DNA of 64,000 nucleotides from Gordonia oryzae. GTDB taxonomy: Bacteria; Actinomycetota; Actinomycetes; Mycobacteriales; Mycobacteriaceae. Location of the stretch: positions 186,001 through 250,000 of the forward strand of contig NZ_RKMH01000008.1 in NCBI RefSeq assembly GCF_003797185.1. The letters run 5' to 3'. Every line of letters begins with the position of its first letter. Within the stretch, counting starts at the first letter, position 1. Shown here in pieces: positions 15,632 to 24,527 of this stretch. Both the position numbers and the translations under genes were made by a program. The notes under the pieces are model-generated. The model saw only the letters and a list, made by a program, of their open reading frames with translations. It had not been told where the DNA came from and searched no databases.

Positions 15632-17785
15632 TCAGGCGCGCGGGAGTCCGAGGATCCGTTCCGCCGCGGCCGTCTTGAGAATCTGGGTGGTGCCGCCTGC
15701 GATCGACAGGCACCGATTCTGCAACGCGAGATCCGAAGCGCCACCGGCCACCACCGCATCGAATCCCAGGAAATCCAGCGCGGCGTCGGGGACCGACTGC
15801 CGGTGGGCGACGCCGATCAGTTTGCGCACATTCGACAGCGCACCGGGATCATGGCCGGCCAGACGCCTGGTGACCGCACGTGCGTCGAGGACCCGACCGA
15901 TGTGGGCGTCGGCGACCAGTCGGCCCAGACGTGCGTGCTCGGCGAGTTCGAGCGGCCGGGACATCCCGGAGATCTGGTGTAGCAGCGACTCCATCTCCTT
16001 GCCGAGACCGGAACCGCCCATGGCCACCCGCTCGTTGGCCAGGGTCGTGCGTGCCAGTCGCCACCCGCCCCCGACCTCACCGACCACACAGTCGTCGGGG
16101 ACGAACACCTCGTCGAGGAAGACCTCGTTGAAGTTCGCGCGACCGGTCAGTTCGCGCAGCGGCCGGATGTCGATGCCCGGCGAGGCCATGTCGACCAGGA
16201 GGTAGGTGATGCCCTTGTGCTTAGGTGTCTCACCATCGCCGGTGCGCGCCAGGCAGATTCCCCACTGCGCATTGTGTGCCTGTGAGGTCCAGATCTTCTG
16301 TCCGGTCAGCATCCAGCCACCATCGGTCCGGGTGGCGCGGGTGCGCAGCGAGGCCAGATCCGAGCCGGCCTCCGGTTCGCTGAACAGCTGACACCAGATG
16401 ATGTCGCCGGCCAGCGTGGGCGCCACGAAGCGGTCGCGTTGGGCGTCGGTACCGTGCTCGAGAATCGTCGGGATGGCCCAGGCCCCGATGACGAGGTCGG
16501 GCCGGAGGACACCTGCGCGGTCGAACTCGGCGTCGATGAGCAGTTGGAGCGCGGGATCGGCACCGAGCCCGTGCGGCGGCGGCCAGTGCGGTGCCAGATA
16601 GCCGCTCTCGGCGAGCAGCCGACGTTGCTCCGATTCCGGTGCGGCGAGTACCTTTTCGGTCATCGCGCGAACCTCCGCACGATCGCCCTCGACCGCCGAC
16701 AGGTCGATCTCGAACTCGCGCCGCTGCCCGCCGAGTCCACGCTGCGACAGCGATATCCGCGCGGGAACACCGGCGGCGAGACGGGCGCGCGCGGTCATCG
16801 CCGACCGCAGATACAGATGCGCATCGTGTTCGAACGTGAAGCCGATGCCGCCGAGGACCTGCACGCAGTCCTTGGTGACGGCGACGGGTAGATCGGCGAC
16901 CAGGATGTCTGCGACATCGACGCTCAGCGACAATTGTTCGTCCGCGCCGGCGCCGGCGTCGGCAGCGGCGGAGTCGAGGGCGTTCGCGAGATCCCAGGCC
17001 GCGGCCTCGACCTGCTCGGTGCGGCAGAGCATGTCGGCACAGATGTGTTTGATCGCCTGGAAGGAGCCGATCGCGACTCCGAACTGGGTGCGAACCTTGG
17101 CGTAGCCGACGGCGGTGTCGAGCGCCCAGCGGCACACCCCACTCGCGAAAGCGTTGCGCGCCAACGCCAGTACACCGGCAACGAGCGGCGAATCGGCGCA
17201 CACGATCGGCGCATCCGACTTGAGCCCCTCGATCGTGACGCGGGCGAGGGGCGTGGCACCGTCGACCGGGGTCTCGACGGTCCGCTCGCGCGTCCCGTAG
17301 CCGGGCCCGAGAACCCGCCATCCGTCGACGGTGGGCAGGAGCAGAACCGCTGCGTCGACGTATCCGGGCACCACCACCTCGATCCGATCCCCGAGGGATG
17401 GCAGCGGACCGTCGCAGACCCCGACGACTCCAGGCGCCTCGCCTGCGACCACTGCGGCCAACAGGTCCCCGGTCCGCGGATCGTCGGACATGGTGAGCGC
17501 GAGTGCGGTCGCCACGGTCTCGCCGATCGGGCCGGGCACAAGGTCGCGACCGCATTGCTCGAGCATGGCGGCGAGGTCGGTGAAGCCCGCGCCCAGACCA
17601 CCTTGCGATTCGGGTAATACGGCGGCGAACAGCCCGAACTCGGCGAGTTGGTGGAACAATTCCAACCAGCCCTCCCCCGGTGTGTCGATCTGGGCGCGGG
17701 CGATGTCGGTGGTACCGACCCGCGCCGACCATGCCTTGATGGCCTCGCAGACCGCGAGCTGTTCGGAAGACGTGGCGAGAGTCAC
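15632..17785 (-). CDS. fadE34: Fused acyl-CoA dehydrogenase FadE34 (ChsE3-type)
   Basis: A 717-residue protein made of two acyl-CoA dehydrogenase modules in one chain. The first module spans about 1-340 (with ILVADLPVAVTKDCVQVLGG near its end). The second spans about 365-717 and has EPEAGSDLASLRTRA and QKIWTSQAHNAQWG. FadE34 of M. tuberculosis (Rv3573c, 711 residues) acts on the five-carbon sterol side-chain acyl-CoA. The start is GTG 17785, preceded by GAAGGAA. A longer reading from 17815 would overlap the operator region. It is divergent from kstR exactly as in M. tuberculosis. Confidence 0.9.
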   Translation of the reverse strand: MTLATSSEQLAVCEAIKAWSARVGTTDIARAQIDTPGEGWLELFHQLAEFGLFAAVLPESQGGLGAGFTDLAAMLEQCGRDLVPGPIGETVATALALTMSDDPRTGDLLAAVVAGEAPGVVGVCDGPLPSLGDRIEVVVPGYVDAAVLLLPTVDGWRVLGPGYGTRERTVETPVDGATPLARVTIEGLKSDAPIVCADSPLVAGVLALARNAFASGVCRWALDTAVGYAKVRTQFGVAIGSFQAIKHICADMLCRTEQVEAAAWDLANALDSAAADAGAGADEQLSLSVDVADILVADLPVAVTKDCVQVLGGIGFTFEHDAHLYLRSAMTARARLAAGVPARISLSQRGLGGQRREFEIDLSAVEGDRAEVRAMTEKVLAAPESEQRRLLAESGYLAPHWPPPHGLGADPALQLLIDAEFDRAGVLRPDLVIGAWAIPTILEHGTDAQRDRFVAPTLAGDIIWCQLFSEPEAGSDLASLRTRATRTDGGWMLTGQKIWTSQAHNAQWGICLARTGDGETPKHKGITYLLVDMASPGIDIRPLRELTGRANFNEVFLDEVFVPDDCVVGEVGGGWRLARTTLANERVAMGGSGLGKEMESLLHQISGMSRPLELAEHARLGRLVADAHIGRVLDARAVTRRLAGHDPGALSNVRKLIGVAHRQSVPDAALDFLGFDAVVAGGASDLALQNRCLSIAGGTTQILKTAAAERILGLPRA

Positions 17786-17819
17786 GGGATTCCTTCGGTG
17801 TCGAAAGGTGACCAAGAAA

Positions 17820-17833
17820 TAGAACCTGTTCTA
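17820..17833. promoter_or_regulatory. KstR operator in the fadE34/kstR divergent promoter
   Basis: TAGAACCTGTTCTA, identical base for base with the site at 15607-15620, matches TnnAACnnGTTnnA fully. It is 35 bases upstream of fadE34 and 88 bases upstream of the kstR start chosen here, so one site can serve both directions, including autoregulation of kstR. Confidence 0.9.
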
Positions 17834-17921
17834 ATATGCCATGAGGACGCGCGTTCGCCTACCCACCGACGCGACCGCACGGACCACCGCGACCCGACGA
17901 CGTGAGGATGTCCGAGAGCAC

Positions 17922-18560
17922 ATGGCTGCATCTGAGAACACCGCGACCGAAGCAGTCGCCGAGACAGGCACAAGCGAATACGGGTCAGCGGCTCAGCGCG
18001 ACCGACGGCGTCGCATCCTCGACGCCACCCTCACGTTGGCGTCCAAGGGCGGCTACGACGCCGTCCAGATGCGGACCGTCGCCGAAAAAGCCGACGTCGC
18101 GGTGGGCACGCTCTACCGGTACTTCCCGTCCAAGGTGCATCTGTTGGTGACCTCACTGGCACGCGAACTCGCCCGCGTGGAGTCTCGGGCCGACCGGTCA
18201 CAACTGCGCGGCGACAACGCGATCGAACGTCTTCGGCACGTTTTGGACATGATCACCTTCGCGATGCAGCGCGACCCGCTTCTCACCGAGGCGATGACCC
18301 GGGCGTTCATGTTCGCCGACGCGTCGGCGACCGCTGAGGTCGATCAGGTCGCCGGCATCATCGACCGACTCCTCGCCGGTGCGATTGTCGACGCGGGAGA
18401 GCCAAGTGAGGAGGATCTCGCGATCGCCCGCGTGCTCGCCGACGTGTGGATGTCGAACCTGGTGCAGTGGCTCACGCGCCGCGCGTCGGCGACCGACGTC
18501 ACCAATCGCCTCGAACTGACCGTCCGACTACTCCTGAAGGATCGGGTGCCCCACTCATGA
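17922..18560 (+). CDS. kstR: TetR-family cholesterol-catabolism repressor KstR
   Basis: A 212-residue TetR protein. Its core (AQRDRRRRILDATLTLASKG, YDAVQMRTVAEKADVAVGTL, YRYFPSKVHLLV, DPLLTEAMTRAFMFADASA, LTRRASATDV) matches KstR of M. tuberculosis almost residue for residue. KstR represses the sterol-ring and side-chain regulon and is released by a steroid acyl-CoA thioester. ATG 17922 is preferred. The frame is open back to ATG 17841, just beside the operator, which would add 27 Arg/Thr-rich residues. Position, divergence from fadE34 and the palindrome all agree. The stop overlaps the next small gene (ATGA). Confidence 0.95.
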   Translation: MAASENTATEAVAETGTSEYGSAAQRDRRRRILDATLTLASKGGYDAVQMRTVAEKADVAVGTLYRYFPSKVHLLVTSLARELARVESRADRSQLRGDNAIERLRHVLDMITFAMQRDPLLTEAMTRAFMFADASATAEVDQVAGIIDRLLAGAIVDAGEPSEEDLAIARVLADVWMSNLVQWLTRRASATDVTNRLELTVRLLLKDRVPHS

Positions 18561-18703
18561 AGACCCGACTGACCTGCCCGTGCGGCGAGATGCTGCGCGG
18601 CACCACCGAAGACGAACTCGTCGACAACGTTCGCAAGCACCTGGCCGAGAATCACCCCGACCACGAGTACTCGCGCAACGAGATCCTGTTCATGGCCTAC
18701 TAG
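18557..18703 (+). CDS. Small DUF1059-type protein
   Basis: A 48-residue protein with TCPCGEMLRGTTEDELVDNV followed by HLAENHPDHEYSRNEIL. The CPCG pair and the HxxxxHP spacing fit the DUF1059 family, small proteins of unknown function with a zinc-finger-like look. The start ATG overlaps the stop of kstR by four bases, so it should be made with KstR. Whether it contributes to sterol sensing is unknown. Confidence 0.75.
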   Translation: MKTRLTCPCGEMLRGTTEDELVDNVRKHLAENHPDHEYSRNEILFMAY

Positions 18704-18720
18704 GCGTCTATCGGCCTAGT
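18699..18720. terminator. Short hairpin spanning two opposing stop codons
   Basis: ACTAGGC (18699-18705) and GCCTAGT (18714-18720) form a 7-base perfect stem with an 8-base loop. Both TAG stops, of the DUF1059 gene on the plus strand and of the esterase gene on the minus strand, sit within the stem. It is a compact candidate for a bidirectional terminator. Confidence 0.45.
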
Positions 18721-19831
18721 TGCCGGCCGGCCGCTTCGCGAGGTCGGCAGCGATCATGGGCCAGGTGTCGTGCAGGTCCTGTTCCCAATAGGCCCAGGAA
18801 TGAGTTCCGGTGGGGCGCAGCATCACGTTGTTCTCGACGCCGAGCTCATTCATCCGCTGGGCCATCTGCTCGGTGCACTGGTTCACCGCGGCCTCGATCA
18901 CACCGCCGAGGAGGATCTGGTTGCCGAGGGTGACCGGATCGCCGTTGATGAGTGGCGCATTGAGCTGATCGTTGGGACCCGGCAGACCGCTGCCGCTGGT
19001 CATGTACACCTTGGTGCCCTTGAGTTTTCCGGCGTTGACGTACGGGTCATTGGCCACCCACCCGGGGCCGCCCGGCACGCCCCACATGTTGTCGATGTCG
19101 CCGTGTCCGCGATCGCCGACGACCATTCGGATGTAGGCCAGCCCCAACGGGTCACTGGTGCGGGCGCAACCGCTGTAAGCGGCGACCGACTTGTATAGTC
19201 CCGGGGCCGCGATCGCGAGATTGAGCACCGACGTGCCGGCCATCGAGATACCGGCGACGGCGTTGTCGCCCGTCGTGTCGAACTCCTTGTTGATCAGCGG
19301 CGGAAGCTCTTTGGTGAGGAAAGTCGTCCACTTGTTGCGCCCGAGTACCGGATCGTCCTTCTGCCAGTCGGTGTAATAGGAGTAGGCACCCCCGATCGGC
19401 GTCACCACATAGACGTTCTTGTCGGCGAAGTACTGCGTGTAGCTGGTCTTGGCAGCCCAGGTGGCCGAGTCTTCGCCGCCGCCCGCGCCATTGAGCAGGT
19501 ACAGCGTCGGGGCGGGCTTGCTCTTGTCCTTGGGCAGCAGGACAGTCACCGGGATCAGCTTGTCCATCGACGCCGAGTACACGATCGCGGTGACCTGCTG
19601 GGGCGAGTCATGAACGAGGGTCTGGATTTTCGAGGCGTTCATCTGTGCCGGATTGGCGGGGTTGGCCGGCCGGTCGGCGGTCGAGGTGGTCGACGTCGTC
19701 GACGTGTTGGCCGAGGAATTGGGCGGCGCCGGGTCGGTGTCGGCGACACCGACGCCTGTGCCGGTGAGCGCGCCGACGGCCACGGCGGTCGACATCGCCG
19801 CCAAAACCCGCACTAAGCTCTTGTGCACCAT
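18716..19831 (-). CDS. Secreted Ag85-like esterase / putative mycolyltransferase
   Basis: A 371-residue exported protein. An N-terminal signal peptide (hydrophobic core about 8-28, cleavage near GVGVAD) is followed by a Ser/Thr-rich linker (about 38-52) and an alpha/beta-hydrolase of the antigen-85/esterase-D type. The nucleophile elbow is GISMAGTS and the catalytic His is in GTHSWAYW near the C-terminus. Ag85 proteins transfer mycolates to trehalose and arabinogalactan outside the membrane. The call as mycolyltransferase rests on fold and host lineage. A plain secreted esterase is possible. ATG 19831 is preferred because AAGGGG lies just upstream. Confidence 0.75.
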   Translation of the reverse strand: MVHKSLVRVLAAMSTAVAVGALTGTGVGVADTDPAPPNSSANTSTTSTTSTADRPANPANPAQMNASKIQTLVHDSPQQVTAIVYSASMDKLIPVTVLLPKDKSKPAPTLYLLNGAGGGEDSATWAAKTSYTQYFADKNVYVVTPIGGAYSYYTDWQKDDPVLGRNKWTTFLTKELPPLINKEFDTTGDNAVAGISMAGTSVLNLAIAAPGLYKSVAAYSGCARTSDPLGLAYIRMVVGDRGHGDIDNMWGVPGGPGWVANDPYVNAGKLKGTKVYMTSGSGLPGPNDQLNAPLINGDPVTLGNQILLGGVIEAAVNQCTEQMAQRMNELGVENNVMLRPTGTHSWAYWEQDLHDTWPMIAADLAKRPAGN

Positions 19832-20031
19832 TAGCCCCTTCAATCACAGCAGTCACATTTTTCTCAGCTTAACGCCCCGTATCAGCGACTCGGAAATCGC
19901 GGGAGCGGTCGTTAGCCAGTTGTGATGGTTCGCGTTCGGTCAACAATCCATGCGCGCACGTGCAAGTAATGCCGGCCGCCGATTTCGAGAATTGTGGCAG
20001 CAGTCACAACGACCGAGAGAGCGGAGACGCA

Positions 20032-21519
20032 ATGACGGCAGTGGACATCGGCGGCGCGGCCACCCACCTACCCGCGGGCACCGAGACGAGGCTTTTCATC
20101 GGAGGTGCCTGGCGCGCGGCCGCCGACGGTGAGACCTTCACCGACCTGAACCCGGCGACCGGTCGGCCCCTGGTCGACGTCGCCGCGGGCTCGGCCACCG
20201 ACATCGATGACGCGGTCCGGGCGGCCCGTGCCGCACTGTCGGGCAGTTGGGCCGCCACCCCCGGCGCGGCTCGCGGCGCACTGCTCAACCGGGTGGCCGA
20301 CCTCATCGAGCGTGATGCCGACATCCTGGCCCGCCTCGAGTCGCTCGACATCGGCAAGCCGATCCGCCAGCCCGCGATGCTCGATGTCCCCAACGCGGCG
20401 GCCACGTTCCGTCACTTCGCGGGCTGGGCCGACAAGATCACCGGGCAGTCGATCCCCACCGCCGGCTACTTCGGGCGGCCGACACACTCCTACACCGTGC
20501 GCGAGCCGGTCGGTGTGATCGGCGCGATCATCCCGTGGAACACCCCGCTGATGATCGCCGCATGGAAGCTCGCACCAGCCCTGGCAGCCGGGAACACCGT
20601 CGTGGTGAAGCCCCCGGAGGATGCACCGCTGTCGATCCTGCATCTGGCATCGCTACTCGCCGAGGCCGGACTGCCCGACGGCGTCGTCGGCGTCGTCCCC
20701 GGACTCGGCGAGGTGGCGGGTGAGGCGTTGACCGCGCATCCCGACGTCGACAAGATCAGCTTCACCGGAAGCCCACGGGTGGGTCGCCACATCCTTAAGG
20801 TGGCCGCCGACACCTTCAAGCGCACCACGCTCGAACTCGGCGGCAAGTCACCGCAGATCATCCTCGCCGACGCCGACGTCGAGGCCGCGATCAACGGCAC
20901 CGCGATGGGGCTGTTCTTCAATCAGGGCGAGGTGTGCGCCGCCGGAACCCGTGTGCTGGTGCATCGTTCGTACTACGACGCGGTGGTCGAGGGACTCGCC
21001 GGCGCCGCGGCCGCGCAGGTCCTCGGCGACCCGTTGGATCCGGCCACCACCATGGGTGCGTTGGTCAACGCGAAACAGCAGGCCACCGTGCTGGACTACA
21101 TCGCGTCCGGCCGGTCCGAGGGGGCTCGCCTCGTCGCCGGCGGCGACCGTGGCGGGGAGTCCGGATTCTTCGTGCAGCCCACCATCTTTGCCGACGCCAC
21201 CAACGACATGCGGATCGCCCGCGAGGAGATCTTCGGGCCGGTCGGCACGGTGATCGCCTTCGACGAACCGGACGAGGCGATCGCACTGGCCAACGACACC
21301 GATTACGGCCTCGCCGCCAGTATCTGGACATCGGATGTGGCTCAGGCACATTCGCTGGCGGCGCGGGTACGGGCCGGAGCGGTCTGGGTCAACGGGTGGG
21401 CGGCGATCGACCCGGCGTTGCCCTGGGGCGGCATGAAGACCAGCGGTATCGGCCGTGAGCTCGGGTGGGCGGGCATCGTCGCGAACACCGAGGAGAAGGT
21501 CGTCACCGTCGTTCTCTGA
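20032..21519 (+). CDS. NAD(P)-dependent aldehyde dehydrogenase
   Basis: A 495-residue aldehyde dehydrogenase. IPWNTPLMIAAWKLAPALAA (about 165-184) is the conserved cofactor region, FTGSPRVG the nucleotide turn, LELGGKSP (about 268-275) carries the general-base Glu and FNQGEVCAAGTRV carries the catalytic Cys (about 303). The start ATG at 20032 follows GCGGAGACGCA. An open frame upstream to 19960 lacks a better ribosome-binding site. The gene is followed 71 bases later by an alcohol dehydrogenase, so the pair can oxidise an alcohol to the acid by way of the aldehyde. The substrate is not defined. Confidence 0.85.
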   Translation: MTAVDIGGAATHLPAGTETRLFIGGAWRAAADGETFTDLNPATGRPLVDVAAGSATDIDDAVRAARAALSGSWAATPGAARGALLNRVADLIERDADILARLESLDIGKPIRQPAMLDVPNAAATFRHFAGWADKITGQSIPTAGYFGRPTHSYTVREPVGVIGAIIPWNTPLMIAAWKLAPALAAGNTVVVKPPEDAPLSILHLASLLAEAGLPDGVVGVVPGLGEVAGEALTAHPDVDKISFTGSPRVGRHILKVAADTFKRTTLELGGKSPQIILADADVEAAINGTAMGLFFNQGEVCAAGTRVLVHRSYYDAVVEGLAGAAAAQVLGDPLDPATTMGALVNAKQQATVLDYIASGRSEGARLVAGGDRGGESGFFVQPTIFADATNDMRIAREEIFGPVGTVIAFDEPDEAIALANDTDYGLAASIWTSDVAQAHSLAARVRAGAVWVNGWAAIDPALPWGGMKTSGIGRELGWAGIVANTEEKVVTVVL

Positions 21520-21590
21520 ACCGACAGACCTGTGACGACCGCCCGAACATCGGACCACCGAAGTAGTTTCACCGAAGACAAGGATCGATC

Positions 21591-22703
21591 ATGAAGACAC
21601 AAGCAGCAGTTCTGTGGGAGCCCGGCCAGGATTGGCAGATCGAAGAGCTCGAGCTCGACGCCCCGAAGTACGGCGAGGTGAAGGTCGAGCTGGCAGCGTC
21701 GGGGATGTGCCATTCCGACGAGCACGTCCGCGATGGCAGCGTGCCCGTGGGGATGTATCCGTACATCGGCGGCCACGAGGGCGCCGGTGTGGTGACCGAG
21801 ATCGGCCCGGGGGTGAAGTCCGTCGAGGTCGGCGACCACGTAGCCCTCGGCTTCATCCCGGCGTGCGGGCGGTGCCCGTCGTGCGCCAAGGGGATGTCGA
21901 GCATCTGTGATCTCGGCGCCAATCTGCTTGCCGGCGTGCAGCTCTCCGACGGCACATCCCGTCATCACGTCAACGGCCAGGATGCGGGTCTGATGTGCCT
22001 GCTCGGCACCTTCGCACCGGTGACCGTGGTCAACGAGGCGTCATGCGTCAAACTCACCAAGGACATCCCGCTCGACAAGGCCGCGCTAGTCGGGTGCGGT
22101 GTGACCACCGGTTGGGGCTCGTCGGTCTACGCCGCGGGCGTCTCTGCCGGTGAGACCGTCGTCGTATTGGGCATGGGCGGTGTCGGCTGCGGCGCGGTGC
22201 AGGGTGCCGCGCTGGCGGGTGCTCGGCACGTCGTGCTCGTCGATCCGTCGCCGTTCAAGCGGGATCAGGCCAAGATCTTCGGCGCCACGCACGCGGTCGC
22301 GAGCATCGAGGAAGCACAGGAACTCCTGCAGGAGATCACCTGGGGTCAGCTGGCCGACAAGGTGCTCATCACCGTCGACGTCGCACAGGGTGCCCTGGTG
22401 GCACCTGCGATGAGCCTGGTCGCCAAGGGTGGTGTGTGCGTGCAGGTCTCGGTAGGTGACCTCACCGCCACAGACGTCACGATGAGCCTGTTCGACCTCA
22501 CCGCGATGCGCAAGACGTTCAAGGGCGCATGGTTCGGCAACGCCAACATCCGCTTCGACATCCCCCACCTGCTACGCCTGTACATGGAGGGGCGTCTCAA
22601 GCTCGACGAGATGATCACGCGCACATACACTCTCGACCAGGTCAACGACGGATACGCCGCGATGCGCCACGCCGAGAACGTGCGCGGGGTGATCATGTAC
22701 TGA
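21591..22703 (+). CDS. NDMA-dependent, mycofactocin-type zinc alcohol dehydrogenase
   Basis: A 370-residue zinc-containing alcohol dehydrogenase. The catalytic zinc site has CHSDEH and GGHEGAG, structural zinc ligands are in CGRCPSCAKGMSSIC (C-x2-C-x2-C-x7-C, about 91-105), and the Rossmann motif is GMGGVGCGA. The start LWEPGQDWQIEELELDAPKY and overall form match the nicotinoprotein family assayed with N,N-dimethyl-4-nitrosoaniline (TIGR03989), whose natural acceptor is thought to be mycofactocin. ATG 21591 has AAGGATCG upstream. It probably works with the preceding aldehyde dehydrogenase, and it is the third mycofactocin-type oxidoreductase in the window. Confidence 0.85.
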   Translation: MKTQAAVLWEPGQDWQIEELELDAPKYGEVKVELAASGMCHSDEHVRDGSVPVGMYPYIGGHEGAGVVTEIGPGVKSVEVGDHVALGFIPACGRCPSCAKGMSSICDLGANLLAGVQLSDGTSRHHVNGQDAGLMCLLGTFAPVTVVNEASCVKLTKDIPLDKAALVGCGVTTGWGSSVYAAGVSAGETVVVLGMGGVGCGAVQGAALAGARHVVLVDPSPFKRDQAKIFGATHAVASIEEAQELLQEITWGQLADKVLITVDVAQGALVAPAMSLVAKGGVCVQVSVGDLTATDVTMSLFDLTAMRKTFKGAWFGNANIRFDIPHLLRLYMEGRLKLDEMITRTYTLDQVNDGYAAMRHAENVRGVIMY

Positions 22704-22712
22704 CGTTCGGAA

Positions 22713-22772
22713 CGCTGCCCGAGTTGGCAAACGCGGTGGGTGTACCACCCGCGTTTGCCAACTCGGGCAGCG
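22713..22772 (+). terminator. Very long hairpin, probable intrinsic terminator of the ADH operon
   Basis: Two 24-base arms (22713-22736 and 22749-22772) are perfect reverse complements. The 12-base loop can pair further (GTGG/CCAC) with one bulged base. GGTTTTC follows directly. It begins ten bases after the alcohol dehydrogenase stop, where a strong rho-independent terminator is expected. Its length is well above the usual 8-12 pairs. Confidence 0.85.
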
Positions 22773-22788
22773 GTTTTCAGTCAGTCGC

Positions 22789-24527
22789 TCAGTCCAGTCC
22801 GCGGATGCGTGCGTGGATGTCGGAGGTGCCGTTCTCGCCGCGGCGACGGTTGCGCTCCCGCTCGGCACGGCGACGGGCATGTTTGGCCGCCACCCGCGTC
22901 ATCGAACGACGGGGTGCGTGCAGTATCCGCGGGCCCGGTTTCTCCGGATCACCCTCATCCTCACCACCGGCCGGCGTCTGCCGCGTCCGCGGCGGTGTGA
23001 ACCGCACCCGCCGCAACCCGGGAAACAGGACTTCCAGATTCTCCGGTTTCCCCGGCACCACCAAACCCTCCGGGGTCACGAACTCGGTCCGCAACCGGCC
23101 CGCACCATCGCGATACTGCATATCGAGCCATCCAGTACCAAACGTCTTGAGTAGATGGAAGAACCGCGACTTGATGTTCAGATTGTCCGGGCTGGTCTGC
23201 CCATCAGCCGCAGGATTGTCGTGATCGAACTCCTCGACATGCTCGACGTCAGCAGCAAACGACGGCGTCGCATCCCCCAGATTCACCCCGACTCCATCAC
23301 GCACCCGCACAAACGTGTCCAACGCCGACGACGGACGATGCGGATCAGACGGCTGATACGCGGGCACGGTGAACGAGCCATCCCCGTTCTCCACGGTCCC
23401 CGCGGGCACGACCGGCCGCACCACCGTCCGGGCCGGGTCACGATCTCGGCAACCTGGGTATCGGCAATCAGTTCATGCCCGATCAGGAACCCTGCCGACA
23501 CGCGTCCTTCGTCAGGGGTCGCGACCTCATCAGCAGGCGTGGCCGTCGCCGCGGCGACCGTCGAAGCGTCCGCGATCACATGCACGATCGCCGCACCGGT
23601 CATCGGCGGCACCGTACCCGGCTCCGGGATCACCGCCGTGCACTCCGCACTTCCACAACGACATTCGAACACCGTCCCCGACAACAACGCGAAACACGCA
23701 TCCGGACACCGCTGCGCGACCGTCCGCCCATCCCCCGAGCACACCGCCTACGCCAGCCGCCGCACCCCCGCCACCGCGACCGCCATGTCCTCGGCCGACA
23801 TCGTCACCGACAACCGGCCCATCTCGTCACGCGTCGGACGAGCCGTCATCTCCCGACCATCAGTGGCCCGACGCCGACGCTCCCGCACCGCATCCCGATC
23901 GTGACGGAACACAATCCGATCCACCATCGTCGCCACCGACCACCACAACCACGCACCACGATGCAACCCGAGTTCGACGGCGATCTCCGCATCGACATCA
24001 GCAGCGATCTCGCGGCCATCCACCAACTCGGTATGCGAGATGACCACCTTCACCAGATCCGCCGAGATCTGCCCGTCACGCAACGCCAACAACACCCTCG
24101 GCAACCGGGTATGCAACGCGATCGCGTGCGACAACAACTCCTCGGCAGCCCGCTGCGACAACGACAAACAATGCGCAAACCGCGCAGCGACCTGCGCATG
24201 CTCGTCACACAACAACCACGAATGATCGGTGCCCGACGACTCAACACGCCGCACACTCTGCGCAACCCGCCACGCCTGCCCATACATCTCATACGCCAGA
24301 TACGACTTGCCGCGCTCCAAATCGATCATCGCGCACAACGACTCGTTGACCGCTTCGTCGCGGGCACCATCGGCAAGGGGTACGTCGGCCGTGGCAGGGG
24401 TATCGGAACTGTTGGGTATATCGGAACTGTCAGGGATGCCGGCGAGGATCGGCTCCAACAACACCGGCCACACCGACGGCGACGACCATAACCCCGCCGT
24501 CGACACACGCTCTCCGGTCATCACCAC
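22789..24527 (-). pseudogene. Decayed DUF222/HNH endonuclease gene
   Basis: Read on the minus strand, the first 259 codons encode a typical DUF222 domain (LDGREIAADV-like core with REIAADVDAEIAVELGLHRG and the Arg-rich RERRRRATDGREMTARPTR). An in-frame TAG at 23748-23750 interrupts it after GVRRLA. The same frame goes on with AVCSGDGRTVAQRCPDACFA, so this is a nonsense codon, possibly from CAG. Near 23430 the frame shifts, and the C-terminal part continues as VVRPVVPAGTVENGDGSF and RPSSALDTFVRVRDG. The HNH zinc motif is also lost: the place of CVxPGC reads VGVNLGD, and the second Cys-His pair reads SRFFHLLKTF. The terminal Arg-rich tail (RVAAKHARRRAERERNRRR) survives. It has no plausible nuclease activity. 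Confidence 0.85.

Noticed and set aside
23155..24491. Plus-strand open frames of 220-340 codons over the DUF222 remnant
   Set aside because: They are Arg/His/Pro-rich shadows of the minus-strand DUF222 sequence, which is recognisable by its conserved motifs.
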